Source of the DNA: Pseudophaeomoniella oleicola
Lineage: Eukaryota > Ascomycota > Eurotiomycetes > Phaeomoniellales > Phaeomoniellaceae
Assembly: GCA_003868215.1 (NCBI GenBank)
Contig: QWDQ01000028.1
Location: forward strand, 1 to 64,000
DNA: 64,000 nucleotides
Direction: 5' to 3'
The notes beneath the pieces were generated by a model that did not search any database, was not told the origin of the DNA, and saw nothing but the letters and a program-made list of their open reading frames with translations. The position numbers were made by a program, and so were the translations under genes. Shown in pieces: positions 27,814-37,680 of the stretch (the first letter of the stretch is position 1; every line of letters starts with the position of its first letter).

Positions 27814-29247
27814 ATGTCAGGCACCGGTGACGTTTCGTCCAAGGCTCCGTGGAAAAGGTCTGCTTGTGATCGCTGCCGTGGGCAGAAACTGCGATGTCAC
27901 CGCGACAAAACCCGGCCGAGCGACACATGTGACAGGTGCACAAAGTCTGGAGCGAAATGTGTGACAAGTAAGGCCCGAGCAACCGGTCGACCACCTGGGC
28001 GACGTGTTTTATCGGCACAGATGAACCCACCTTCGCCCAGCGACGGCAACGGTGCAGATGCCGGCGTCAATATGATCGATCTGGACTATGATTTGTCGCT
28101 GGACAACTTTCTGGATAACTTTGGCATGCAGCATACCGATTTCGGCATGCAAGGCGTTGATGACGATGAATACGATGATGATGACGACGATGACGATCTC
28201 TTCCTTGATGCTGCTATGAACGGTACCCCTTTTTTTTCTCAATCAACCAGTCAAATGAGAGCGCCACTGCAGAATCAAGATCAAATGGAGCGCAATTCAA
28301 GCCAACCGGCATTGTACCAATACGACGGTTTGCCAACCCCTACCAGCGCCGGCTTTCCGGACCCTGGACGACCGAGCCCGTTCTACGACTTGGAACTCCC
28401 GTTATCCAAAATAAACTCGGAACTCGCTGCGCAGCTCTTCTCCATCCGATCCATGCCGTGGGATGTCCAGGGCATACTGCAACTAACCCTTGGCAACAAT
28501 CTCGGCAGGGGCAACCAAGGCAATGGTCCAAAAAGAGGAGGAGATGAAGGGCTAGAAACAATTCCCCCGCAGTCACATTCCCATCCCCTGGTCCAGGTGT
28601 CAAGGGTATCGATGGAACTGGAAAGACTATTGGCCAGTCTTCAGCCACCGGCCCTGTCGTCGGCCGAAACGGCGATGCAACAGTTCCAGGCCCCATCGAT
28701 TTCCCTGTCATCATGGGTGCCGCGCCTGCGTACAACACAACTTCTCGTCGCGCTGTCCTGCTACATAAAAATTGTCTCGATCTATGATGTCATCTTCTCC
28801 AGAGTGTTTGATTATCTCCTCATGAACTACTCAAAAACATCTTCTCCCTCGAATCCGGCGACATCGTACGAATCATTGGTATCAATGTCGGATACGAGGA
28901 TGCTACCAGTGCCAACGCTATGTCTGGGAAACCTCCCCGTCCAACCCAGTCCGATACTGTCGGGTATCCTGCTGGTCCATCAAACGAAACACCAACTCCA
29001 CCAGATCGAGGAATTGATGGGTCTCCCGGAGCACTATCGCGTATCGCCGACACCAAAATCCGCCAAGGACGGAGAATTCGGCGGCGGCGGCGGTGGCGGT
29101 GGCGGCTTGTTCAAAAGTCAATACGGTCAGTCCCTTCTCAACGTCGTCATCCAGCTAGGTGAAGAAGGAAACCGCGACGGAAATCAAGATGACATACGAT
29201 GTATTCGATCGTTAAAACTTAGGATGCAACAGATCAAAGAGTTTTAG
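27814..29247 (+). CDS. FUB10: AflR-like Zn2Cys6 transcription factor, FUB10 homologue
   Basis: A single exon encodes 477 aa. The N-terminal zinc cluster is complete (Cys18, 21, 28, 39, 42, 49; CDRCRGQKLRCHR start) and is followed by a basic linker, KARATGRPPGRR. An acidic run of Asp at about residues 117-130 and a Ser/Pro-rich middle could serve activation. The C-terminal part (LLVALSCYIKIVSIYDVIF, then HQLHQIEELMGLPEHYRV) resembles the AflR regulatory domain, which has a different arrangement from the usual fungal-specific TF domain. Near the C-terminus is a Gly-only loop. Fub10 is the known pathway activator of fusaric acid genes. Its AflR class and central position fit that role. Confidence 0.85.
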   Translation: MSGTGDVSSKAPWKRSACDRCRGQKLRCHRDKTRPSDTCDRCTKSGAKCVTSKARATGRPPGRRVLSAQMNPPSPSDGNGADAGVNMIDLDYDLSLDNFLDNFGMQHTDFGMQGVDDDEYDDDDDDDDLFLDAAMNGTPFFSQSTSQMRAPLQNQDQMERNSSQPALYQYDGLPTPTSAGFPDPGRPSPFYDLELPLSKINSELAAQLFSIRSMPWDVQGILQLTLGNNLGRGNQGNGPKRGGDEGLETIPPQSHSHPLVQVSRVSMELERLLASLQPPALSSAETAMQQFQAPSISLSSWVPRLRTTQLLVALSCYIKIVSIYDVIFSRVFDYLLMNYSKTSSPSNPATSYESLVSMSDTRMLPVPTLCLGNLPVQPSPILSGILLVHQTKHQLHQIEELMGLPEHYRVSPTPKSAKDGEFGGGGGGGGGLFKSQYGQSLLNVVIQLGEEGNRDGNQDDIRCIRSLKLRMQQIKEF

Positions 29248-30011
29248 ATAGGGGAATGGAGAGAAGCCAAGAGAGAAATACCAACCCTCGCTAAAGAACA
29301 TGAAGACGAGATATGAATACCGGGGGCAATGTTTTACAAATATATACATATATATATATATATATAGTAAGGAAGAAGACTCATGTAAAAATAAAATAAC
29401 GGCAGTGCACACGAATATTATGAAGCCTTGGTTTTCTTCCTCTTCCTCTTTTCCATCTCCCCTTTTCCTTCTGACCCACGTATTTTACCTTACCTACCTA
29501 TAACCCCCCACCCCCCTTTTTCCCCTTAAATCTTCTTAGCACTGGAGAGCAGCCAGGTAGGAAAGAACCCATGTTTATCCATCCTTCCACAGGAAGCTTT
29601 GAATTTGATTGTTTTGCGATCTCTACCTATCTAGGTACTAGGTACCTACCTAGTATTTTTAACACCACAACAGGCAGCCAAAAAAGGTTGGCTGGCTCCT
29701 TTGGTCATATATACCTACTAATTAGGTAGTTGAGTGTACGTACAACACCAAGGTGACTGGCTAGTCGTGCGAGCAAAGTACAAGTCGGGTATTTGTTTAG
29801 GTAGGTAGGTAGGTATGATGCTAGGTGTATAGTATGTGGAGGTGTTCAGGAGAATGGGGGGTTGGGTAATTCACTTGTGGGAATATATAGGTACATGGGT
29901 TGGGTACATACTTAACAGAGACAAGATGAAGAGCAGATAGCTTTTGGTAATAGTAAGGTAAGAGTTAAATTTTAAAGCATAATCATGAAAGCAAAATATA
30001 TTTCTCTGCGC
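29248..30011. other. convergent intergenic region FUB10/FUB12
   Basis: This tail-to-tail spacer contains a TA repeat (about 29342-29368), several CCTAGGTACCTACCTAG-type palindromes (29628-29660) and a TAGG repeat near 29798-29815. No gene was recognised. Confidence 0.6.
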
Positions 30012-32451
30012 TCACAATACATTCGAGTGTCCACCACCACCACCACCATCATCATTCAGCCAGCCATTAATAACGGCATTCCAGTCGGGCAAAAATTGAA
30101 TATCTGGCATCGAGGGGTCTAGAGTGGAAAAGATACTTTGGTTGGGATCGGGAATGAAGTCTGCTTGTGGATTGAAGTCGGGGAGGGTGGTGGTGGTGGA
30201 AATTCCCTGCGACGCTGTTGCTGGAAGAAGAAGCTGGGAAGTAGAAGGGTCACCGCCGCTGCTGGAAGGCGGCGGCGGCTGGAGTTCGACATCTGCTGCG
30301 GTGGGAGCAACAGATAGCTGGGCAGCAGCATGTTGTCTCAACTGTAAGGCTTGATAGCGGAGCAGATTGAGACATCTCCAAATGCTGGCGTGGCCAGGTT
30401 CATCGTGGCTGCCGGCCGAATGACTATCGAGACTCATTCCTCGGGGGAAGAGTTCTTCGACCAAAGTCCAGGCACGTTCTGTGTCGAAGCCATAGGGGCT
30501 GCTACAGAGACAGCGCAGAACGTAGGCGAGGGCGTACCATTGCGTGTACATATTGAAGAACCATCTGAATCTGGAAGCAAGACCCTCTTTCAATAACACG
30601 TAGTTACTTTCCAGCCCATCACAGGCCAGCTTGAAAGACGGCTTGAGCACGTCGGGAGTCGCATCATCCTGTGATGCCCCTTTTTGCTTTCGCATGATGA
30701 TCTCCTCTCGTAGTTGCAGCACGAACTCCATTTTCTTGCAGGCAGTGGTGGTATGTTGAATTGCGATGCGCGACAATTCAGTGGGTATCGCAGACTCAGA
30801 TGAAATACCATATTTGATACCATATTTGGCTGACAAGTATTGACCACGCTCCTGGATAATCTTCCGCTTTTCTGTGATATCAAGCAGAGCATCTCCAGAT
30901 TGTTGCTCTTGAGTGTCGAGAATCGGATGTAGTAGCCGGCACGACTCGGTTTGAATCAGAAAGAAAGACATTTCCGTCCAGCCGTCCGACTCCACTGGAA
31001 AGCGTGTCATGTCTGGATAGATTTGATTGTCATTCACATTCAAGGGAAGCCGTAGTTCCCGGTTTACGACATCAACCGTCGGCTGAAACCCTTGATCCTC
31101 CGGGGCACGGGAGTCAAGCACACATAGGTGCCACCAGAGACGAAGACGCATTTCCGTCTCGAAAGGGCTCAGTTGAAGGCAGGAACCATCTCGGTGCAGG
31201 CCAATCGACTGGGCGAGGCGGATCGCCAGCCCATTGAGGACCCATACGCTCCGGCCAACTTCATGGACCCTTAAACAAGTCTAGAACAGATGTGATCAGT
31301 TGTATGGACCAATAGAGTAAGGGTACAGGGCCGGTACTCACCACATAAATTGCAAGAGCCTGTAAAGCCGTCATTTCAGGGCTATTCATGAGATCGGTTG
31401 CCATGAGAAGTCGATCCAAGGCTATCTTGTAGCGTTTCAAGAGCACCGGTTTCTCCCAGGGTAGGTCATTGGGTTCATTGTTATTGTCATGACAAAGGGC
31501 CGTGACGGCAGCAAAATAGATGGCAAATGTCAATGCCACTGTGGATGATGGTGCAGATCTGGGATCCAGAATGGTTGCAACAACAGCAGACTGGACAGTC
31601 GGTATATGCAAAATTTTGAGGACCGGGTCGACCGATCTGACGTACACATTCCATAAACGAAGGGCTAGTTGGGGATCAGGATAGAACTCCAGCACATCAC
31701 AAACCATGCTTGACGGAGCATAAGCACCTGGCTGCGCAGGAGGTGTATAATGAGCATTTGTTTTCTTCTGAAAATGCGAAGGCGCTGTTTCCAAGTCTGT
31801 AGATTGAGAAATCTTGATTCTTCGTTCCTGGTGGGTGTGGTATATTAGCTTTGGCTGGGGTATGTGTGATACAGTTACGGAGGGGAGTGAAACTTGGGTG
31901 GCTTCTAAGGAATCCAGCGTGAGGCTCACATCTCGTAGTAGAATTTCGATATTCGAATTGTTCGCATACCGCACAACTTGTTCATCATTCAATAATAGCT
32001 CCCATGTTGACTTGCCGGGATGTTGGAAGGATGGATTTTGATTTGGAGTTCCAACTGCATTGACATTTGGATAAGATGGAACCTGAATTTGGGTCTGCGA
32101 CTCGCGACCACTAGCACCACCAGCACGATCTGCTGCCGACCCCATAGTGAATTGACTACTCTCAGAAAACCGTGATAGCAAGACTTCCAGTCGTTCCAGG
32201 CGGTTGGAGATGTTTTGGAGAGTGGGACCCTTTCTTGCCACGTCTCTGTCCTTTGTGGGATACACGCAGGTCATACCACATCTCGAACAGTTGGTGCATG
32301 GTACTCCACGATCACAGCGGACCTTCCGCTGATGACAGCCCCGACAGGACCGTGCCCCTAATTTGTAATTCTGCGGGGATGATTCGCGGAATGGGTGTAC
32401 CATGTCATTATTGTCAGACGAGGTAGAGAGCCTCTTTTGAACTCTAGCCAT
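30012..32451 (-). CDS. FUB12: Zn2Cys6 transcription factor with fungal-specific TF domain, FUB12 homologue
   Basis: Two exons on the minus strand (32451-31342, 31280-30012) give 792 aa. The zinc cluster is complete (Cys36, 39, 46, 52, 55, 62; CRGCHQRKVRCDRGVPC). It is followed by a predicted dimerisation helix, LQNISNRLERLEVLL. The middle-homology region runs from about VWNVYVRSVDPVLKILH through [40 protein letters not shown] to ETEMRLRLWWHLCVLD, the hallmark of the fungal-specific TF domain. The tail is Gln/Pro/Ser-rich. Fub12 in Fusarium is a second regulator linked to fusaric acid derivatives. The assignment rests on family plus position beside the MFS pump gene. Confidence 0.82.
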
Positions 32452-33109
32452 AGTCGTTGATGCCACGCTAGGCAAGGCTCAGGATTTGGGGAAAGACTTG
32501 AATGAGGAAGTGTATTGTAATTAATTAATTCCAGCAGCCGTTCGAAATCTGGAAAGGGGTCGGAGTTATGACTATGAAAGGAATGCTCTGCACTCGCGAG
32601 TGGAAGTTGAAGTTGTGGTGGTAATCTCACTCGGTCCTGCGGGGCCGACGAGCCGAGCGGCCCGCAATTTGTGGCTCCCCTCCACCGGCATTTTCGGCGC
32701 CGGTGGGTCCGAGATCGTCAGAGCTAAAAGATGACGAACTACCACCATAGTAGCGAACCAGTCACAGTTCACCGGCGACGGACCACCATGTCTACGGCCG
32801 TAGGAGTGGAACTGCCCGACATCCCAGCCCAGCATTAGGTAGGTAACCTAAACAGGAAAAAGGTAAAGAAAGGAAGGGTACAAGCCGACGCCGATGAATA
32901 TGACATGTCCTGGTTGTGGCTGTGAACCAGCAAAAGGGATATCTGAAACTACACTACCTGTATAAAGGTAAATCGTGATTTCTTTCACTTTATTCAAGTC
33001 ATAACAATCCGCACTCCAGAGACTAAGTCGTGTATTCTACTCACACCTCGATTGCAGAAGGATTCCCATTTGATTTGATTACGCATCAGCGGTACTCAAT
33101 CCTTTCATC
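32452..33109. promoter_or_regulatory. divergent FUB12/FUB11 promoter
   Basis: This 658-bp head-to-head spacer carries a TATAAAGG box at 32961-32968, about 149 bp upstream of FUB11. The TTAATTAATTAATT run near 32518-32530 is the only AT-rich element near FUB12. A shared promoter between a regulator and a pump would allow joint control, which is inference. Confidence 0.5.
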
Positions 33110-34815
33110 ATGTCAGACACGGAGTTGGAGAAAGGTGTCAACCAAGCGAACAGCGGCTCCTCTTCAGCCTTGAATCCAGCCGATGAGCACCATGAGCACC
33201 ATGAGCCCCGTAAGGCCATAGATGCGATGAACTGGGGTCTGGGAATGAAAATCTATCATACTGCTATCCCTTGCTTCTTGGCCTTTCTGATGTACGTCTT
33301 GAACAATCCAAAAAGCATGTTGTATACTCCTGCTGACCAAGTTGTCATCAACTGAAGCACTTTTTCCGCATCCGTCACAGTTCCGGCGACCACGGCGCTC
33401 ATGACTGAGTTCAACGTCAATCGCACCACAGCCCTCCTCTCGGGAACACTATACATGTTGGGGTTGGCATTCGGCCCTATGATCATGGCGCCTCTGTCAG
33501 AATTTATTGGCCGTCGTTGGCTGTACCTGGCAACCTCATCAAGTATAATTGCTTTTGCAGGAGGTTCGGGGGCTGCACAAAACTTTGCCACGCTTTTGAT
33601 CTGCCGTTTCCTCTGTGGATTCTTGGGATCAGCAGGAGTTGCTATCGGTGCAGGAACGATCCTTGATGTTTGGGGAGTGGCAAAAGCTGGAGCGTTGGCA
33701 AGACTCCTCTTCATTTGCGGCCCGTTCTTGGGTCCATCTTTGGGTCCCTTGGCAGGGGCATATGCTATGCACGAATACCACGGCGATTGGAGATGGACTC
33801 AGTGGACGATAGCCTTGATTGGAGCACCCATCTGGATTTTGGTCCTTTTCATGAAGGAGACCTCTGACTTTCGGATCCAACACAAAGCTAAACACTCTGG
33901 CCGTTTCGGCGTTGTGCGATTGGCCTTGTCAACACTCAAAGCTGCAGTGGTCCGTTCAATGACCATGCTTTTCACCGAGGCTATTGCATTCTCCATTACT
34001 CTATACACAGGATATGCATATGCAGTGGTCTTCAGCTTTTTTGCAAGCGCCAGCTATGTCTATGCTGTAGACTATGATTTCAACACTCGACAGATTGGCC
34101 TTTCGTTTATCAGTGTGGTCATTGGTTATGGTCTGGCTGCTGTCATGCACATCATAGTTGAGACGACACTTTATGCTCGGGCTGTGCGGCAAGCACCCAA
34201 TGGCCGTCCAGCCTCAGAGCACCGACTGTACGCCGCCATGATCGGAAGCATTTTCTTGCCCATTGGGCTATTCTGGTTCGTTTGATATCTTCCTGCAGAA
34301 CGCTAGATCAAGGTTTCAGTGAGCTAACCTTCACTTCTTTTGCCATTTCAGGTACGCATGGGAGGCTCACCGAGGCGGCCATTGGGCAGCACTTACGGCC
34401 AGCGGTATCCCTTTTGGTCTTGGTGCCTTTATCGTCTTTGTGAGTATTCCATTCACCCTTGTGCAAACCAGAGATATCTTACTGAGTCCCCTCTCTTCAA
34501 AGCTGTCCTCAATAGTGTACCTTGTGGAGTCTTATGGAGCTGGTGCTGCTGCGTCCGGTAAGTTCCCTTTGTTCTGTTTTCAGCATATCGCTCAGGACTC
34601 ACTCTGAAATAGCTCTCGCTGCAAATGGATCTTTTCGATACCTTCTCGGAGCGGTATTCCCTTTGTTTACCATTCAGATGTATGAGAAGCTGGGCATCCA
34701 TTGGGCTGGAAGTGTGTTTGCCTTCCTCTCTTTGGCACTCCTTCCTATTCCTTGGTTACTCTTTAGATACGGCCATACGCTCCGGAAGAACAGCCGCTTC
34801 ATAGCATCTGCATGA
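33110..34815 (+). CDS. FUB11: MFS efflux transporter (DHA1 type), FUB11 homologue
   Basis: Five exons (33110-33291, 33358-34275, 34352-34439, 34503-34557, 34613-34815) give 481 aa. A hydrophilic, His/Glu-rich N-tail is followed by about twelve hydrophobic segments. The order shows the drug:H+ antiporter-1 pattern: ITFSASVTVPATTALMTEF, APLSEFIGRRWLYL (motif A), LLICRFLCGFLGSAGVA, then WYAWEAHRGGHW, YLVESYGAGAAASALAANG and FRYLLGAVFPLFTIQMYE. The last blocks are characteristic of the polyamine and drug exporter branch of fungi. Fub11 is the putative fusaric acid efflux pump; export and self-protection are the expected roles. The gene is divergent from the FUB12 regulator. Confidence 0.87.
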
Positions 34816-36120
34816 ACGGAGCATCAGAGATTGATGGTGACCAACCTAATGTCACTGTTGAGCAACACCAAGACTTCTCTTTGTTCGCCAATTGGCAAGG
34901 ACCCCTGAACCTGTACTATTAGTTTTCTCATGTAACTAGATTTCATATCCTAAAAGGGTCGAGAAGATCCGACAAAGGACTTGATAGATTAATACGAACT
35001 AATTATCCTCATTTCAATCCTGGGCGATTTACATAACGTTGAGGTGGCATTTTATGCTTGGGCAATTACAGTATCGTTGTACGGCTATTATGTCAGCGGA
35101 ATACACGACCCGGACAGCATGATCCATGGTAGAAATATTCTCCTTGGGCAATTTGGGAACATAGAACTAGCTGAGCCGTGAGTGCATAAGAGACTAAGGG
35201 TATTGGAGATAGAAACAAGCTAATGCTGCAGCAATACGCACCAGCATGTAACACCAACTTCCAACAATCGAAGGTGGACCTCAGGGATCATCCTTGAAAC
35301 TAGTATAGCATCCTACTGTTTGGTCATGTATCTAAGATCATAGCTAGCGGTTGCAGACTAGGATGCACAGCTGCATGGCTGCCTTCAGGGTAGCTATGAC
35401 AGCGAATCTATCCCAACCAACTATATTCTGTATCGGAATCTTCGGATATGTACATAGCACGTGACTTCCTCGGATGTTGCAATGGTGATCAAATCAAATC
35501 GTTCATTTCAGAAAGGATCCAAGAGTGGTAATTGGACAATATGGCACATCAGGGACTTTCACAGGCCACTTTGTATATGAATACAGTATCGATACTTATT
35601 GCCGAATATTTTATCATCCTTATAAAAGGATCCGAAAGTGATGCTTAGATAATATACTAGTCGGTGACTTTCACGAACTATTTCCATCCTTCTTGAAAGG
35701 ATCCGAGACTTATGATTAGACAACGCCGCAATCGGTGACTTTTGCAAGATACTTTGTAACGATTAGTATGAAAAATCTCACCAGCCAAAGAGAAGAAGCC
35801 AATCAAAATCACATATCCCGTATACTGTCGATGATTACGGCCAAATTATTTTCCGTTCTGACAAGAGGAGCATCTTCAGGGGGTGAAAAAAGCACGCACA
35901 TTGGACATTATTGCCTCTAGGCTCTCGTAGACCACGATCGAGGATGGAAGCCCTACACGCCATCGCCATCAAAACAGCTATAAGAACCGTGACATAAATG
36001 GACTTCCGACACATTTATTCTAGAAGTCGAGTAAGACTACCAGCCCTAATCCAACAAGTGTAAACTTGTGGTGTTTCTCCCCCCCTGCTCACTCCCTTGA
36101 ATTGTTATTCACCCGCTATC
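34816..36120. promoter_or_regulatory. FUB11/FUB4 intergenic region, TATA box at 35979-35987
   Basis: This long spacer between tandem genes contains three imperfect copies of a 60-70 bp repeat and, near the right end, CTATAAGAA (35979-35987), about 140 bp upstream of FUB4. No gene was recognised. Confidence 0.55.
35512..35760. repeat. imperfect direct repeat, three copies anchored on AAAGGATCC
   Basis: Copies begin with (A)AAGGATCC at about 35513, 35625 and 35696. Each continues with a purine-rich stretch, then a (G/A)GACAA- or GATAAT-like block, then (T/C)(C/A)GGTGACTTTCAC-like sequence about 40 bp on. The spacing of 113 and 71 bp and the scattered mismatches show an old duplication. Function is unknown. 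Confidence 0.65.
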
Positions 36121-36959
36121 ATGCATATGCGACTGCTTTGCCTCCATGGCTGGGGTACCAATGTCAAGGTACAGTCGACTGCCCAGATGTAATGAGACCG
36201 GAAATGCTGACCTAGAAAACAATGATTCAGATTCTCCAGTCACAGCTCGGTAAGAAAAAGAAAGAGAAATTTCAATGAGAAGAAATTGAAAAAAAAACCC
36301 CCCCCCAAAAAAAGACCCCTGTACACACAACTGAAGCTGACCTATTTCCCCTGCATCCAGGTCCACTAATGCGCGAACTGGAACGTGACAATTCGGCAAC
36401 CTTCCACTTCATCGAGGGCAACATCGAAGCCGAGCCAGGGCCAGGGGTGTACGGTTTCTACGAAGGGCCGTATTTCAGCTTCTACAAGTTTCCGCGAACC
36501 TTCGACGATTCGGAAGAGTCGATGCTCGAAGCTTACGAAATGCTTGATGAGGTGATCGACGAAGAGGGTCCCTTTGACGGTGCAATCGGCTTCTCCCACG
36601 GCGGCACCCTGGTCTCGGGCTACCTCATCCACCACGCAAAGACACGGCCCCACGAACCGCCACCCTTCCGCTGCGCAATCTTTCTCAACTCGCTTCCTCC
36701 CTTCCGAATGCACCCTGGTGGACCCGCCCAGATCGATGACGATCTACAGGGCTACATCAACATCCCCACCGTCAGCATCGTCGGAAAGAAGGATTTCGTG
36801 TACGAGTTCTCGCTTGCCCTGCACAAGCTCTGCAACCCTAAAATGTCGGCCCTGGTGACACACAACAAGGGTCACGATGTGCCCCGGGATCCGGAAAATG
36901 TTTCGGTCATGGCCCGTACGATACGTAAGATGTTGACCGAGGCGGGATATGCATGGTGA
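36121..36959 (+). CDS. FUB4: FSH-type serine hydrolase, FUB4 homologue
   Basis: Three exons (36121-36168, 36231-36249, 36361-36959), the middle one only 19 bp, give 221 aa. The protein is an FSH1/LovG-like alpha/beta hydrolase. It begins with MRLLCLHGWGTN, has EPGPGVYGFYEGPYFSFY in the cap region, the nucleophile GFSHGG (Ser101), the acid in VGKKDFVY (Asp167) and the base in NKGHDVPRD (His194). The length is normal for the family. The PKS next door lacks a thioesterase domain, so release of the finished acyl chain from its carrier protein by this enzyme is the natural role, as for Fub4 and LovG. The two genes run in the same direction with 721 bp between them. Confidence 0.87.
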
Positions 36960-37680
36960 ATCGGGGGAAAATTTGGATGTTATTCATGGAGTTAGCTTTA
37001 CTGCAAGATAGAGAGCTGCTATTTGCCTACAGAATAGATGGACCAGCATGTATTTCCACCTTTTTGTTTATAAGTGATAATTAACATTAAGAAATACACG
37101 TAAATCATACAATATTGTCATCATTTTAGTAGAGTCATCTCAATAATATACATCTATAAATAAACAATAATACAGGCGGTTACATTATAGAATACTACGC
37201 AAAATAGACTTAATGTGAAATCACAGTATTTTCCCCTTCCGACCGCCACTGTAGTACTCCGAAGTCATCATCCACATCAACAGCTACCAATATTATGTCC
37301 CCGAGATAATCTAAAGGGCCAGTAGTGAGAATGTGCACCAAACCAGACCACAAAGGCTCCGATCGGACAGTAGACATGACAAAAGTCTCCTTCGAAGAGA
37401 TTACTGTCGAAGACTGTTACAATAGGGTATATGAGGAATGGCGTAGGACGTAAAAAGCAGGCAGGCTTTGTTCACCAGACATAGAGATACACTCGTCCAG
37501 GAAGAGACCTAACCCGCTTCATTAGCCATCCATGGTCATACATTATCTCTGTATTTATTTATACCACTTCCCTATCACTGTTGGCCTTGTTTGCTAGTTA
37601 CCTTCTTTTTGCCATTGACGCCCGGCCAGTCTTTCTTGGGGGAGCAGATCCCTTATTGCAACCCAATTCCTTCAGTCATT
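36960..37680. promoter_or_regulatory. FUB1 promoter with AT-rich patch, TATA box at 37552-37564
   Basis: The stretch has an AT-rich part (about 37050-37210, roughly one quarter G+C), CTCCGA or TCGGA strings near 37256 and 37358, and TATTTATTTATAC at 37552-37564, about 120 bp upstream of the FUB1 start. No gene was recognised. Confidence 0.55.
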
